Shown one piece after another: positions 1 to 9,392 of a stretch of DNA of 64,000 nucleotides. Origin of the DNA: Areca catechu (Eukaryota > Streptophyta > Magnoliopsida > Arecales > Arecaceae); assembly GCA_021397845.1 (NCBI GenBank), contig CM038053.1:89217157-89281156 (forward strand), written 5' to 3'. Both the position numbers and the translations under genes were made by a program. Below the pieces are notes generated by a model. That model was not told the DNA's origin. It worked only from the letters and a program-made list of their open reading frames with translations, and ran no database searches. Within the stretch, counting starts at the first letter, position 1. The number at the start of each line of letters is the position of its first letter.

Positions 1-852
1 TTTCATTCATCATTTTTTCATTCAAGAGTTACATAGAGTTGAATATATAGACATAACAAAGAAATAAAATTTTATACATTTCTCATGTGGGACTAATAGG
101 ACTAACCCACACTTTAGGCATCAAATTCTCTTCCTAAGACTCCTTCCATGAGTGGGCAGCCCAAAAACTCCAAGAAAACTTGAAAATCAGCTCCAAATGG
201 CAGGTTATGGAGGTGTCTCCTAGTATCTCTCCATGAATCAAGGATTTTTCCTTCATGGTTTGGCTCTTTTGGACACCTCCTAGTCTTGCTCCACAAGTTT
301 AGGCTTCTTCCTTTCATGGCTTTGGCACTTTTCGAAACTTTTGGGTGCCTACTTGATTTCTCCCAAGACATGCTCTCTTCCCTTTTATAACTTGGATTTT
401 TCTGGAACATTGTGGGGCACCTCCTTGATCCTCACTTCAAGAAAAATTCTTGCCATCCTAGCTTGGGTTTATCTGGAAAGAAGTTGGCTCCTCCTTGGAT
501 TGAGGTATCTTGATGGATTTCTCTCCCAAGTGGTGCAAGAAAAAAGAACATGCTTACTTGAGGCGTGGGGACCAAGGTACACTAGATGGAGATGTGGTAG
601 GGAGTGTGGCACCCACTTGTAGCTAGAAAATGTGGTGCCCTATGGCAAAGGGAATGACACCTACCTAGGCCTTGGACTTGGACTGAGTCAACATGACCCA
701 ACAAAAATTGAAATGACAAAATTACAGACTCAAAATTGAGTTGATCAGGTCAACCCTTATTACAAAATCAGAAAACCCTAATTCTCCGGCATGGTCAATC
801 AGAGATCCAGATGGAGTCCTGAAGTCTTCTTCTGAGTCTGGTGCCCGCACCA
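1..852 (-). repeat. Element A 3' LTR, partial
   Basis: This matches 5211-6064 base for base apart from roughly 30 differences seen by eye (about 3-4 %). The LTR start (TGGTGCGGGCACC in sense) is read on the minus strand at 852. The other end lies outside the window. Confidence 0.9.
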
Positions 853-899
853 ATTCTCCCGGGGTGGGAGGAACTCGACCTTGTCGAGTAAGGCTCAAG

Positions 900-1394
900 T
901 TAGCTCTGGTATCTCTCCAGGAGGTCTGGATCCAAATCTTGTAATTTTTCTCGGGAGATCCAAGAGTCATCAGAGTCTGGCCTTCCTTGCCAGTGGACCA
1001 GGTATCTTTGGTATCCTCGATTACGAGTAGAGATAACCTGATCATCCAGGATCTTTTCAATCTGCTCTTTCCTCACGGGCCAGTTTGTTGGTGGACACAC
1101 AGGGTCGGGATCACTCTCAATAACAGGATTAGGTTCAAAAGGCTCACTGGGAATCACAGCTGGCTCCCTGTACTCTACTAGGTCTGTAATGTTGAAAGTA
1201 GAGCTTTTGCCTAGTTCTGGAGGCAACTCGAGCACATAGGCATTGGATCCTACTCTCTTCACTACTCTAAATGGTCCAGCTCCTCTAGCATGTAACTTTC
1301 TAACGGTTCCAGGAGAAAATCGCTCAGGCCTTAACCTAATCATTACATAGTCTCTCTCAACAAAAGTTTTGACTCGTCTTTGAGAATCAACCAA
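900..1394 (-). pseudogene. Integrase C-terminal domain plus chromodomain (element A)
   Basis: This is an open frame of about 164 codons with no ATG of its own; homology continues upstream to about 1443. The first ~75 residues are the integrase C-terminal beta domain (VMIRLRPERF, then GPFRVVKRVGSNAYVLELP). They are followed by an acidic linker and a chromodomain (YLVHWQGRPDSDDSWI...DPDLLERYQS) that in chromoviruses guides integration to marked chromatin. The frame is uninterrupted although RT and the integrase core are gone. It could be translated only by an internal start, a spliced RNA or as a fusion. Loss of the ATG makes expression uncertain. Confidence 0.8.
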
Positions 1395-1443
1395 CTTCTT
1401 ATATGTTTCATTACTTAAAGTTATTTTGGCATGAATTTCTTTA

Positions 1444-1772
1444 TGCTAGTCCTTTACATGCTATGCAAGTGCATCAAGAGACTTGTGTGTGTGGGCTAAT
1501 AGTGAAATCAGATCAAGTGGTGTGTGAGGCTTGTATCCATGAACAATTTCAAAGGGACTCTAGCCTATAGACCTATTGATCGAAACATTGAATGCAATTT
1601 CAGCCCTGGACAAAATACAAATCCCAATTCCTGGTGCTCTCAATCAAACCAAAATCTGAGCCAAAGCCTAGTAAAGGGTCAAGAAAAACTTAACTAGACT
1701 GACGACGCATTCCTAAAGAATGGACTTTATTACAAAGGAACCCTAGGTCTAAACCTAACAAACTAAGGCTCT
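1444..1772 (-). pseudogene. Degraded integrase core remnant (element A)
   Basis: Minus-strand fragments resemble the part of integrase just after the catalytic Glu (NWDLY..., then a decayed GKSPFEIVHGYKPHTPLDL). Several stops and indels interrupt the frame. It connects the end of the long frame to the chromodomain segment. The same piece, similarly decayed, lies at 55160-55400 in J, so the remnant predates the split of A and J. Confidence 0.65.
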
Positions 1773-3446
1773 CTAGGCTTGACCTTGGGTCGGAGGAGGG
1801 CATGCAGAGCATGAAAACTTATTATGGATGCCTAGTAGGTGCCATAAGGTCTTCCAGAAGTAGGTGACAAACCTAATAGGTTCTAACATGTGGTTCACTC
1901 TAAAGGCTTCGACAAAGTATACTTGGATGGTGTAAGAAGCATTGGAAGTCCTAGAGAAAGGGAGGAGATATGAGGTGGAGTCTCGAATTACCTGTTGGCT
2001 AAAGGTGGTGACCTGAAAGTTTGAATGGTGATCTATGAGTGTCAACTGGTCATCCTTACGAAAGGAAAAGTTTGCTACTCCTAGGAATGGATCAAGAGAT
2101 GGTTCGGGGAGTAGCCTAGGACATGTGATTGCAATAGTTAAGGTTTGTTCTCTAAGCAAACAATGATCCACTTTCTCAATAAATGGATTAGAGAATGATT
2201 CATGGGAGGGTCTATGGATGATGACTTTAAGACTTGAAATTTGACCTATGGGTGAGGAAAGGTATACTCTATAGAAGGGTAGGTCAGTCATGCGAAGGAA
2301 GGGGTCTGGGGTCATAAGGAGGACTTCTACAGGACTGGGTGAATCAATCCGCTCAAGAAAAGGATGTTCAACTGAGATTACAGGAGAGACCTTAGTGGCT
2401 GAGCATGGGACAAGGTCCAATTGTAAGAGGCTTGATTCAGTCATCCTAAGGAGAGGATCTACCATAGGGTGGGCAAACTTAAACAGTTTAGTGCAAAGAT
2501 CTTCAATTGGTACTTAGGGAATGACTGTCATTAAAGGATACGCACTGATATCTCGGGCTAACACTATGAGTTCTTCCTGGGGGTATTTGACTAAAGGAAC
2601 CTTGTTCTCACAAATCTCTTGAATTTCTGAACTAGGTCCTACCACTTGGTTGCTTTCCAAGGTCTCCTCAGGTAAGGAACCAATAGTATCGATGTCACAT
2701 TCTTCAAGTTCTTCCCCCTCATATTCATCAACTACACTTAAGCCAGCATCATATACTTCCTCGATGCCATCTTCAATAGGTTTCGGGTCAGTGATAATCG
2801 GGTCAACTGATTCTGGGCTTGTCATACCTAACCCTTCTTCCTCATTGGTAGGCTTGGGTTCTCCCTCATTAATGTCATTCTTAGGATTCTTACCACCTAG
2901 CTGAGCACAAATCAGTCCTATGCATGGGCACTGACTAGATTTATGGCCTCTTTCTCCACAAAACAAACATTCTTGCGATATACGAACCTGGGTCACACTG
3001 GGTTTCAAGCTAGTAGAGACCTTACTTGGGCATGGGTGTGGATCTAAATGGTTTGATCTAGAAGACTTGGGTTGTTGAGTGACTGGTCTAGAATATTGTA
3101 AGGACCTCTCATAGACACGTTCCATATTACAGATATCATGGTTAGGCTTCCTAAGGTTATGCTCGGGATCATGGTATAAGGTCCTCCTAGGCTCCTGGCA
3201 TGGATGAGGTTGGGGCCTATTAAATTTTGGATCAGGGATCCAATTTTGATGTCTACGTTTCTCAAGTACTTGGACTTGATCCCTAAGCTGGATAAAATTC
3301 TCATGGACTTGTTCTTTACACTGGGTAATAGTAGTAGTCAAATCCTGGCTCAATTTGTTCATACTTTCAGTAAGAGCTCTAACCATGGCCTCTAAATCAG
3401 GTTGGGTTTGACCAGGTTGGTAGGGTACTCCATTCCTGGTAGACAT
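1773..3446 (-). pseudogene. Non-autonomous polyprotein of element A (gag-derived N-terminus, novel middle, integrase-derived tail)
   Basis: One reading frame of about 558 codons with a single in-frame TAA at 2514-2516. The start (MSTRNGVPYQ) was chosen because B begins gag at the same place. Residues 1-110 match the gag N-terminus of B, including a coiled-coil-like stretch and an EPRRTLYHDP motif. The gag capsid core is missing. One CCHC knuckle follows at about residue 161 (CLFCGERGHKSSQC), then the acidic EVYDAG...VDEYEGEE segment that lies between gag and protease in B and F. After the stop come about 180 residues I do not recognise, then YFWKTLWHLLG, an integrase-core fragment ending before the catalytic Glu. 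J and I/I' carry related versions. Confidence 0.75.
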
Positions 3447-4335
3447 GATGATGAAAGCAAACACACCAAATGAGACTCAACTGAAACGACTACGGGCTAA
3501 CTAGACCTAGAGCCCAAACTAGATGCCCAATCAGAGTGGCAAGCTAGCCTGTAGTAACTCGGGACTCAGCCAGGCAGGTGTAAGGGGAGTATTAGGTCCC
3601 TAGATACCAATCCTAGACACCAATCAGTGATTGGCCAGGTAGGCGGACCAGCACACAAGCCCTTCGGGATAGAATCCCTGAACCACCATTCTAGACACTG
3701 AATACAAAGCACACACAGAGTAACTAGACAAACTGACTCAACACTAGCCTTGACCCGACTTGTTGTTGTCCCTAGCCCACTAGGGCAAATTAGGTCTAAT
3801 CAATTTTTAGATTAAAGGCTTAGGTTCGAATGAGTGGGTGGTGGTTTTGGGCTAAGGAGAGGTTACCAACTCCTTCTCTTATCTTAGATGCTCAAATGCC
3901 CTTAAGATGAATTAAGAGATGAACACTCAAAAATAATTGGATTGCAGAACACAAAAACAGAGTTGCAGTAATTTAATTCTCAAAAATTGCACAAAAACCA
4001 ATAAATCATAGGAAAATTGTGAAAATTAGTTTTAATTATACTGGTTTCAGCAAAATAAAAATCACTAAATTTGGAGTTACCTGCAGTGAGAAATAATTCC
4101 TGCATCAGGGAAATTACAGGCTAAAAATAGAGCACTTCCCCGTTTACAATTCCTGCTACGAAGTTATAACCCAACGGATCCCCTACACGCCCTAGGAACA
4201 CCCCGTGGAATGGGAAGAGGAGGTTTGCACCTCGCTTCGTTCCTAGGATCGGACGTCCTGGGGAGTCTACTTCGAGCAGACAAAGTAAAAAGAGAGAGAC
4301 TCAAACAAGCAATCAAAACAGAAACCCTAGACTGG
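3447..4335 (-). other. Element A 5' leader
   Basis: About 0.9 kb between primer site and gag start with no long frame of its own. It is nearly collinear with B's leader (7301-8186). It holds the PBS-proximal block (4174-4268) and a gag-proximal block with CACCAATCAGTGATTGGCCA and a TAGCCCACTAGGGCAAATTA element that recurs in B and I/I', with weaker versions in D. Confidence 0.8.
4174..4268 (-). promoter_or_regulatory. Conserved leader block (copy in A)
   Basis: In sense this reads ...GACGTCCGATCCTAGG..., CCTCTTCCCATTCCACGGGG, then GGGCGTGTAGGGGATCC. The same order of motifs occurs in B, D, F and the copia element E at a similar distance from the primer site. The function is unknown; an RNA packaging or dimer signal is a guess. 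Confidence 0.6.
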
Positions 4336-4453
4336 GATCTGATACCAAAAATGATGCAGAACAAAGCTCTGATACCATAAAATGATGCAGAATAAAAGCT
4401 CTGATACCAAAATTGATGCAGAACGATTGCTTTGATACCAAAATGATGCAGAA
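4336..4453 (-). repeat. Four tandem copies of LTR-end plus tRNA-Met primer-binding site
   Basis: In + orientation, four copies of a GCTCTGATACCA-like primer site (4336-4347, 4366-4377, 4398-4409, 4429-4440) are each followed by a short A-rich spacer and TGATGCAGAA, the LTR 3' end. The period is 30-32 bp. Copies 2 and 3 have the exact 12-mer; copy 1 reads GATCTGATACCA and copy 4 GCTTTGATACCA. Other elements here have one primer site. The copy next to the LTR is the one expected to prime, but it carries a C-to-T change. Confidence 0.9.
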
Positions 4454-6064
4454 CGGATATGTGGAATGCGGAAGCAAATTAAAATTAATGTATTTTTTTT
4501 TTAATATATTTTCAGAAGTCGACTTTGACTCAAAGGAAAGATAAACTAATGTTGAAAGAAACTAAGAAATGATAGAGAGCACAATTAAAAGGAGTGGATT
4601 ATCAGAGTAACTCAAAAGTAGGATCGCTGGGGATTGAGAAACCCCAGATCTAGGGTTTGCTCTGAGTTTCTATGAAACAGACAAAGTGAGAAGGGAAGGT
4701 TCTTGTTACCTAGCAGTGATATCTCTCGTTGCTTCAATTGGAGGACACTCTCGAGCAGATTGTAGGATCCTTAGATTGTAGTCCTATGGCAAGGTTGGCC
4801 TCCTTCTCGAACTAAGGATCTGGAAGAAGAAGAACAAAAGAAGAACCAGAAACTGAAAGAAAGACACTAACCTGAGGACTTAATGAAGATTGTTGGATAT
4901 AGAAGTTCCGGAGATCTTGATACTAATCTGACTCTCATTTGAATTGGCTCTGTAGTTGAAACAGTTGATCTGAACCTGGATGCTGGTGACCGGCTTCGAT
5001 GTGGAAGAGAGGGGCCGTGGGATGAAGATGGAAAATTAGGGTTTGGTGGTGGTGGAGTAGAGATGGGTGGACTAAGCTAGGGTTTTGGGGTTGGAGATCT
5101 CACACCTCCTCAAGGTTCCTAGGGAACCCGGATTTACTCCCTCACGGAGCTCAACACCATGATACAAGTGCGGAAGAGAGAAACATAAAGTTGTTCACAA
5201 AGAAATTGATTTCATTCATCATTTTTTCATTCAAGAGTTACATAGAGTTGAATATATAGACATAACAAAGAAATAAAATTTTATACATTTCCCATGTGGG
5301 ACTAATAGGACTAACCCACACTTTAGGCATCAAATTCTCTTCCCAAGACTCCTTCCATGAGTGGGCAGCCCAAAAACTCCAAGAAAACTTGAAAATCAGC
5401 TCCAAATGGCAGGTTATGGGGGTGTCTCCTAGTATCTCTCCATGAATCAAGGATTTTTCCTTCATGGTTTGGCTCTTTTGGACACCTCCTAGTCTTGCTC
5501 CACAAGTTTAGGCTTCTTCCTTTCATGGCTTTAGCACTTTTAGAAACTTTTGGGTGCCTCCTTGATTTTCTCCCCAAGACATGCTCTCTTCCCGTTTATA
5601 ACTTGGATTTTTATGGAACATTGTGGGGCACCTCCTTGATCCTCTCTTCAAGAAAAATTCTTGTCATCCTAGCTTGGGTTTATCTGGAAAGAAGTTGGCT
5701 CCTCCTTGGATTGAGGTATCTTGATGGATTTCTCCCCCAAGTGGTGCAAGAAAAAAGAACCTGCTTACTTGAGGCGTGGGGACCAAGGTACACTAGATGG
5801 AGATGTGGCAGGGAGTGTGGCACCCACTTGTAGCTGGAAAATATGGTGCGCTATGGCAAAGGGAATGACACCTACCTGGGCCTTGGACTTGGACTGAGTC
5901 AACATAACCCAACAAAAACTGAAATGACAAAATTACAGACTCAAAATTGAGTTGATCAGGTCAACCCTTATTACAAAACCAGAAAAACCTAATTCTTTGG
6001 GCAAGGACAATCAGAGATCCAGATAGAGCCCTGAAGTCTTCTTTTGAGTCTGGTGCCCGCACCA
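4444..6064 (-). repeat. Element A 5' LTR (1621 bp)
   Basis: Bounded by TGGTGCGGGCACC at 6064 and ...TTCTGCATCA at 4444 (sense). It shares its first part with 1-852. A TATATATTCAACTC-type promoter lies near 5250. It abuts B's interrupted 5' LTR at 6065. Confidence 0.9.
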
Positions 6065-7284
6065 GGTTGAGCCATGGAAGGAAGGAGATTTCTCTTGAAG
6101 AGCAAGGTTAGGAGGCACCCTAGTCATTCCAAATAAAGCCAGATATAAAAGGGAAAAAATTTCTCTTGGAGGGCAAGGCTAAGAGGCACCCAAACACTTC
6201 CAGATAAGGCCAAGCATAGAAGGAAAAAAATAATTTTCTTGGAGGTCAAGGCAAGGAGGCGCCACCCACTTTCCTTTTTTGAAGCCTCAATCATCTTATG
6301 AAATTATTTGGCCGGCCATATGAGTAGGGATTGATCCTACAATCCTAATTTGAAGATCCCTCCTTTAGTCCCACATGGGAAGATGTAAAACCCTACTCTC
6401 TTTTAATGTCATATAAATTAAACCCCCATGTAAGTTTGAAATCAATCAGATGAATGAAACCAACTTTTTTTTGTGAGCAAACTCTATGTTTTCTCTCTTC
6501 CGCACTTGGATCCAGGTGTTGAGCTCCATGAGGGAGTAAATCCGGGTTCCCGAGGAACCTTGAGGAGGTGTGAGATCTCCAAAACCCAAACCCTAGGTTA
6601 GCCACTTCTACTCCAAAACCCTAGCCGCCCACCATCCACTTCAATCCACAAAACCTAGCCTATTCCACCTCCTACGGCCTCTCTCTCCAAGTCCAGGCTG
6701 ACCACCAGCATCCAGCTCCAGTCCGGATACTTCATATCAAAGCTCTTTCCAGAGGGAGTCGAATCAGCCTTCAAGAGAATCCGGATCTCAGCGACATCAG
6801 CCTTCAAGTTCTTCGACCTGGTAAATCCTTCCCTGAGTCTCTGAATCCATCACTTGTTTTTCTTCTTCCCAGATCTTGAGTTCAGGAGAAGCCGACCTAG
6901 CCACGAGGCCAGTATTGGAGGATCCATTGCGAAGATAGCCGAATCCAAAGATCCAACAATCTGTTCGAGAGAGTTCTTCCACCCAAATTCTGTGAAGATC
7001 ACTGTTTGGTTGGTAAACCATCTCTTCTCTTTATTTCTGTCCTGTTGAAAGTTCAGAGCGAAACCCTAGGTCTGGGAGTTTCTTAACCCCTAGCGATCCG
7101 TTACTTCTGAACTACTCTGATAACTTAGCTTCTTCTAAATTGTGCTTTCAATCCTTACCTAGTTTCCATCAACTTAGTTTACTTTACTTTGGGTCGAGGC
7201 CAATTTTTGAAATAAAAAAAAAAAAAAGAATTAATCTTAAATTTACTTTCGCATACGCTTCTTTGTTCTTTGTTCTGCATCATT
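6065..7284 (+). repeat. Element B 5' LTR, 3' part
   Basis: Aligns with 14989-16210 of the 3' LTR almost without gaps. About 528 bp of its start are missing because A inserted here. It has a TATA-like ATATAAATTAAACCCC near 6412 and ends ...TTCTGCATCA at 7284. Confidence 0.9.
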
Positions 7285-7288
7285 TTTG

Positions 7289-7300
7289 GTATCAGAGCCC
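7289..7300 (+). other. Primer-binding site, tRNA-Met type (B)
   Basis: TGGTATCAGAGC, four bases after the LTR end. It is the standard initiator-tRNA-Met complement of plant LTR elements. Confidence 0.95.
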
Positions 7301-8186
7301 TGTCTAGGGTTTCTGTTTTGATTGCTTGTTTGAGTCTCTCTCTTTTTACTTTGTCTGCTCGAAGTAGACTCCCCAGGATGTCCGGTCCAAGGAACGAAGC
7401 GAGGTGCAAACCTCCTCTTCCCATTCCACGGGGTATTCCTAGGGCGTGTAGGGGATCCGTTGGGTTACAACTTCGTAGCAGGAATTATAAACGGGGAAGT
7501 ACTCTGTTTTAAGCCCATAATTGCCCTGTTGTAGGAATTATTTCTCACTACAGGTAACTCCAAATTTGGTAATTTTTATTTTCCTGAAACCAGTATAATA
7601 GGAGCTATTTTTTATAATTTTCTTGTGATTTATTGGTATCCGTGAGATTTCTGAGGATTAAATTACTGCAACTCTATTTTTGTATTTCTGTAATTCAATT
7701 ATTTTTGAGTGATCATCTCTTAATTCATCTTAAGGGCATTTGAGCATCTAAGATAAGGGGAGGAGTTGATAACCTCTCCTTTGCCCAAAACCACCACCCA
7801 CTCATTCGAACCTAAGCCTTTAATCTTAAAATTAGTTAGACCTAATTTGCCCTAGTGGGCTAGGGACATCAACAAGTCGGGTCAAGGCAAGTGTTGAGAC
7901 AGTTTGTCTGGTTACTCTGTGTGCTTTTTACTCAATGTCTAGAATGGTGGTTCAGGGATTCCATCCCGAAGGGCTTGTGTGCTGGTCCGCCTACCTGGCC
8001 AATCTCTGATTGGTGTCTAGGATTGGCATCTAGGGACCTAACACTCCCCTTACACCTGCCTGGCTGAGTCCTGAGTTACTACAGGCTAGCTTGCCACTCT
8101 GATTGGGCATATAGTTTGGGCTCTAGGTTTAGTTAGCCCGTAGTCGATTCAGTTGAGTCTCATTTTGTGTGTTTGCTTGCATCATC
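7301..8186 (+). other. Element B 5' leader
   Basis: About 0.9 kb of untranslated leader. A short frame at 7270-7512 covers the PBS-proximal block but has no homologue outside leaders, so I do not call it a gene. The gag-proximal half (about 7840-8186) is shared with A, I and I'. Confidence 0.8.
7371..7460 (+). promoter_or_regulatory. Conserved leader block (copy in B)
   Basis: Contains GATGTCCGGTCC, CCTCTTCCCATTCCACGGGG and GGGCGTGTAGGGGATCC, about 85 nt after the primer site. It is homologous to the blocks in A, D, F and E. Confidence 0.6.
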
Positions 8187-9392
8187 ATGTCTACCCGGAA
8201 TGGAGTACCCTACCAACTTGGTCAAACCTAACCTGATTTAGAGGCCATGGTTAGAGCTCTTACTGAGAGTATGAACAAATTAAGTCAGGATATGAATGAG
8301 AATTTTGCCCAGCTTAGGGATCGAGTCCAAGTACTTGAGGAACCTAGGCATCGGAATTGGACTCCTGACCCAGATTTTAATGTGCCTCAACCTCACCCAC
8401 ACCAAGAGCCTAGAAGACCTTTATACCGAGATCCTAAACCTAATCATAGGAGGCCTGACCCAGAACATGAAGATAGAGATGATAGGTTCATTCGGAACAT
8501 CAAGTTAGATGCACCCACTTTTGATGGTAGCTTAAATCCTAAGGTGTATTCTGATTAGGAGGGTGAGATGGACCAGTACTTTGAGTGGTATGCCATGTCT
8601 GAGGAGAGGAAATTCAAGTTTGCCAAGATGAAGTTAGTACGTCAAGCTAGGTTATATTGGGGGAACATTGAGCTGACCACCAGAAGATGAAATGTAGAGC
8701 CCATAACCACTTGGCAGGGTATGAAAGAGAAGCTTAGAGACAAGTACCTACCCATTTCATACCAGCAAAATCTGTTAGACCAATGGCAGACTTTGAAACA
8801 AGGGAACTGATCTGTATCAGACTACATAACCACCTTTGATGAGTACCTGATGAGATGTGATGTGAGTGAAGCCCATAAGGTCACTTTATCTAGATTTAGG
8901 GCTGGACTTAGGGATGACATTAAGAGAGAGTTATTTCTAAGAGAGGTTACTGATCTAGACCAAGCCTATCAGATTACACTGAACACTGAGAAGTTTCAAA
9001 GAGGACCCATGCCTTCTAGGATTAGTGCCCCAATCCCAAGAAATGGACCTAGCCAGGTTACCCCTAGCAAGCCTAATCAGGGTATTCCCACCCTAGGCCC
9101 ATGGACAAAGGTAAGGCACCTGACACCCAGAGAACCACTAGTATCATCTGTTTTAAGTGCCAGAAGCCCGGTCATATCTCCAACCAATGCACAGCCATAG
9201 CTTGTTTTAAGTGCCATAAGGTAGGTCATGTTTCTAGCCAGTGCCCTCGTAGATCCCTTTATGTAGAAGATGGAGGAGAAGAGAATTCGAGCCCAATGAG
9301 GAGTTTGAAGAAGAAGTTTATGAGGCCGGAATGAATTTGGTCGATGAGTATGAAGGAGAGGAGAATCCACAGAGTCTGACCAAATAGGGGTT
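8187..9392 (+). pseudogene. gag: gag of element B (capsid and double zinc knuckle), broken
   Basis: The frame starts with ATG at 8187 (STRNGVPYQ...). A stop follows at about codon 14, another before EGEMDQYFEWY, and others after, so no full Gag can be made. Capsid-type sequence (DPKVY..., MDQYFEWYAMSEERKFKFAK, KEKLRDKYLP) is the retrotransposon gag domain. After a frame change near 9100 there are two CCHC knuckles, CFKCQKPGHISNQC and CFKCHKVGHVSSQC; F has one. The acidic VDEYEGEE linker to protease follows at about 9335-9365. Confidence 0.88.

Larger units (their letters stand above)
1..6064 (-). mobile_element. Element A: non-autonomous chromovirus-type LTR retrotransposon, left end outside window
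   Basis: Order on the minus strand is 5' LTR (4444-6064), primer-site array, leader, one long gag-derived frame (3446-1773), degraded integrase, chromodomain segment, purine-rich tract (853-860) and partial 3' LTR (1-852). Protease, RT and RNase H are absent. LTRs and leader closely match element B, so A looks like a deletion/replacement derivative that used B-family enzymes (inference). It ends at 6064, and the next base continues B's 5' LTR, so A inserted into B. The expected 5-bp duplication is GGTTG (6065-6069), whose partner lies left of the window. Confidence 0.85.

Noticed and set aside
640..660. LTR start at TGTCATTCC/TGTTACATT, where LTRs of the family seemed to begin
   Set aside because: The solo LTR borders and direct repeats place the start at TGGTGCGGGCACC about 200 bp further out.
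7270..7512. 80-codon frame in B's leader as a gene
   Set aside because: It spans LTR end, primer site and leader; the matching region in D, E and F does not keep the frame, so RNA-level conservation is more likely.
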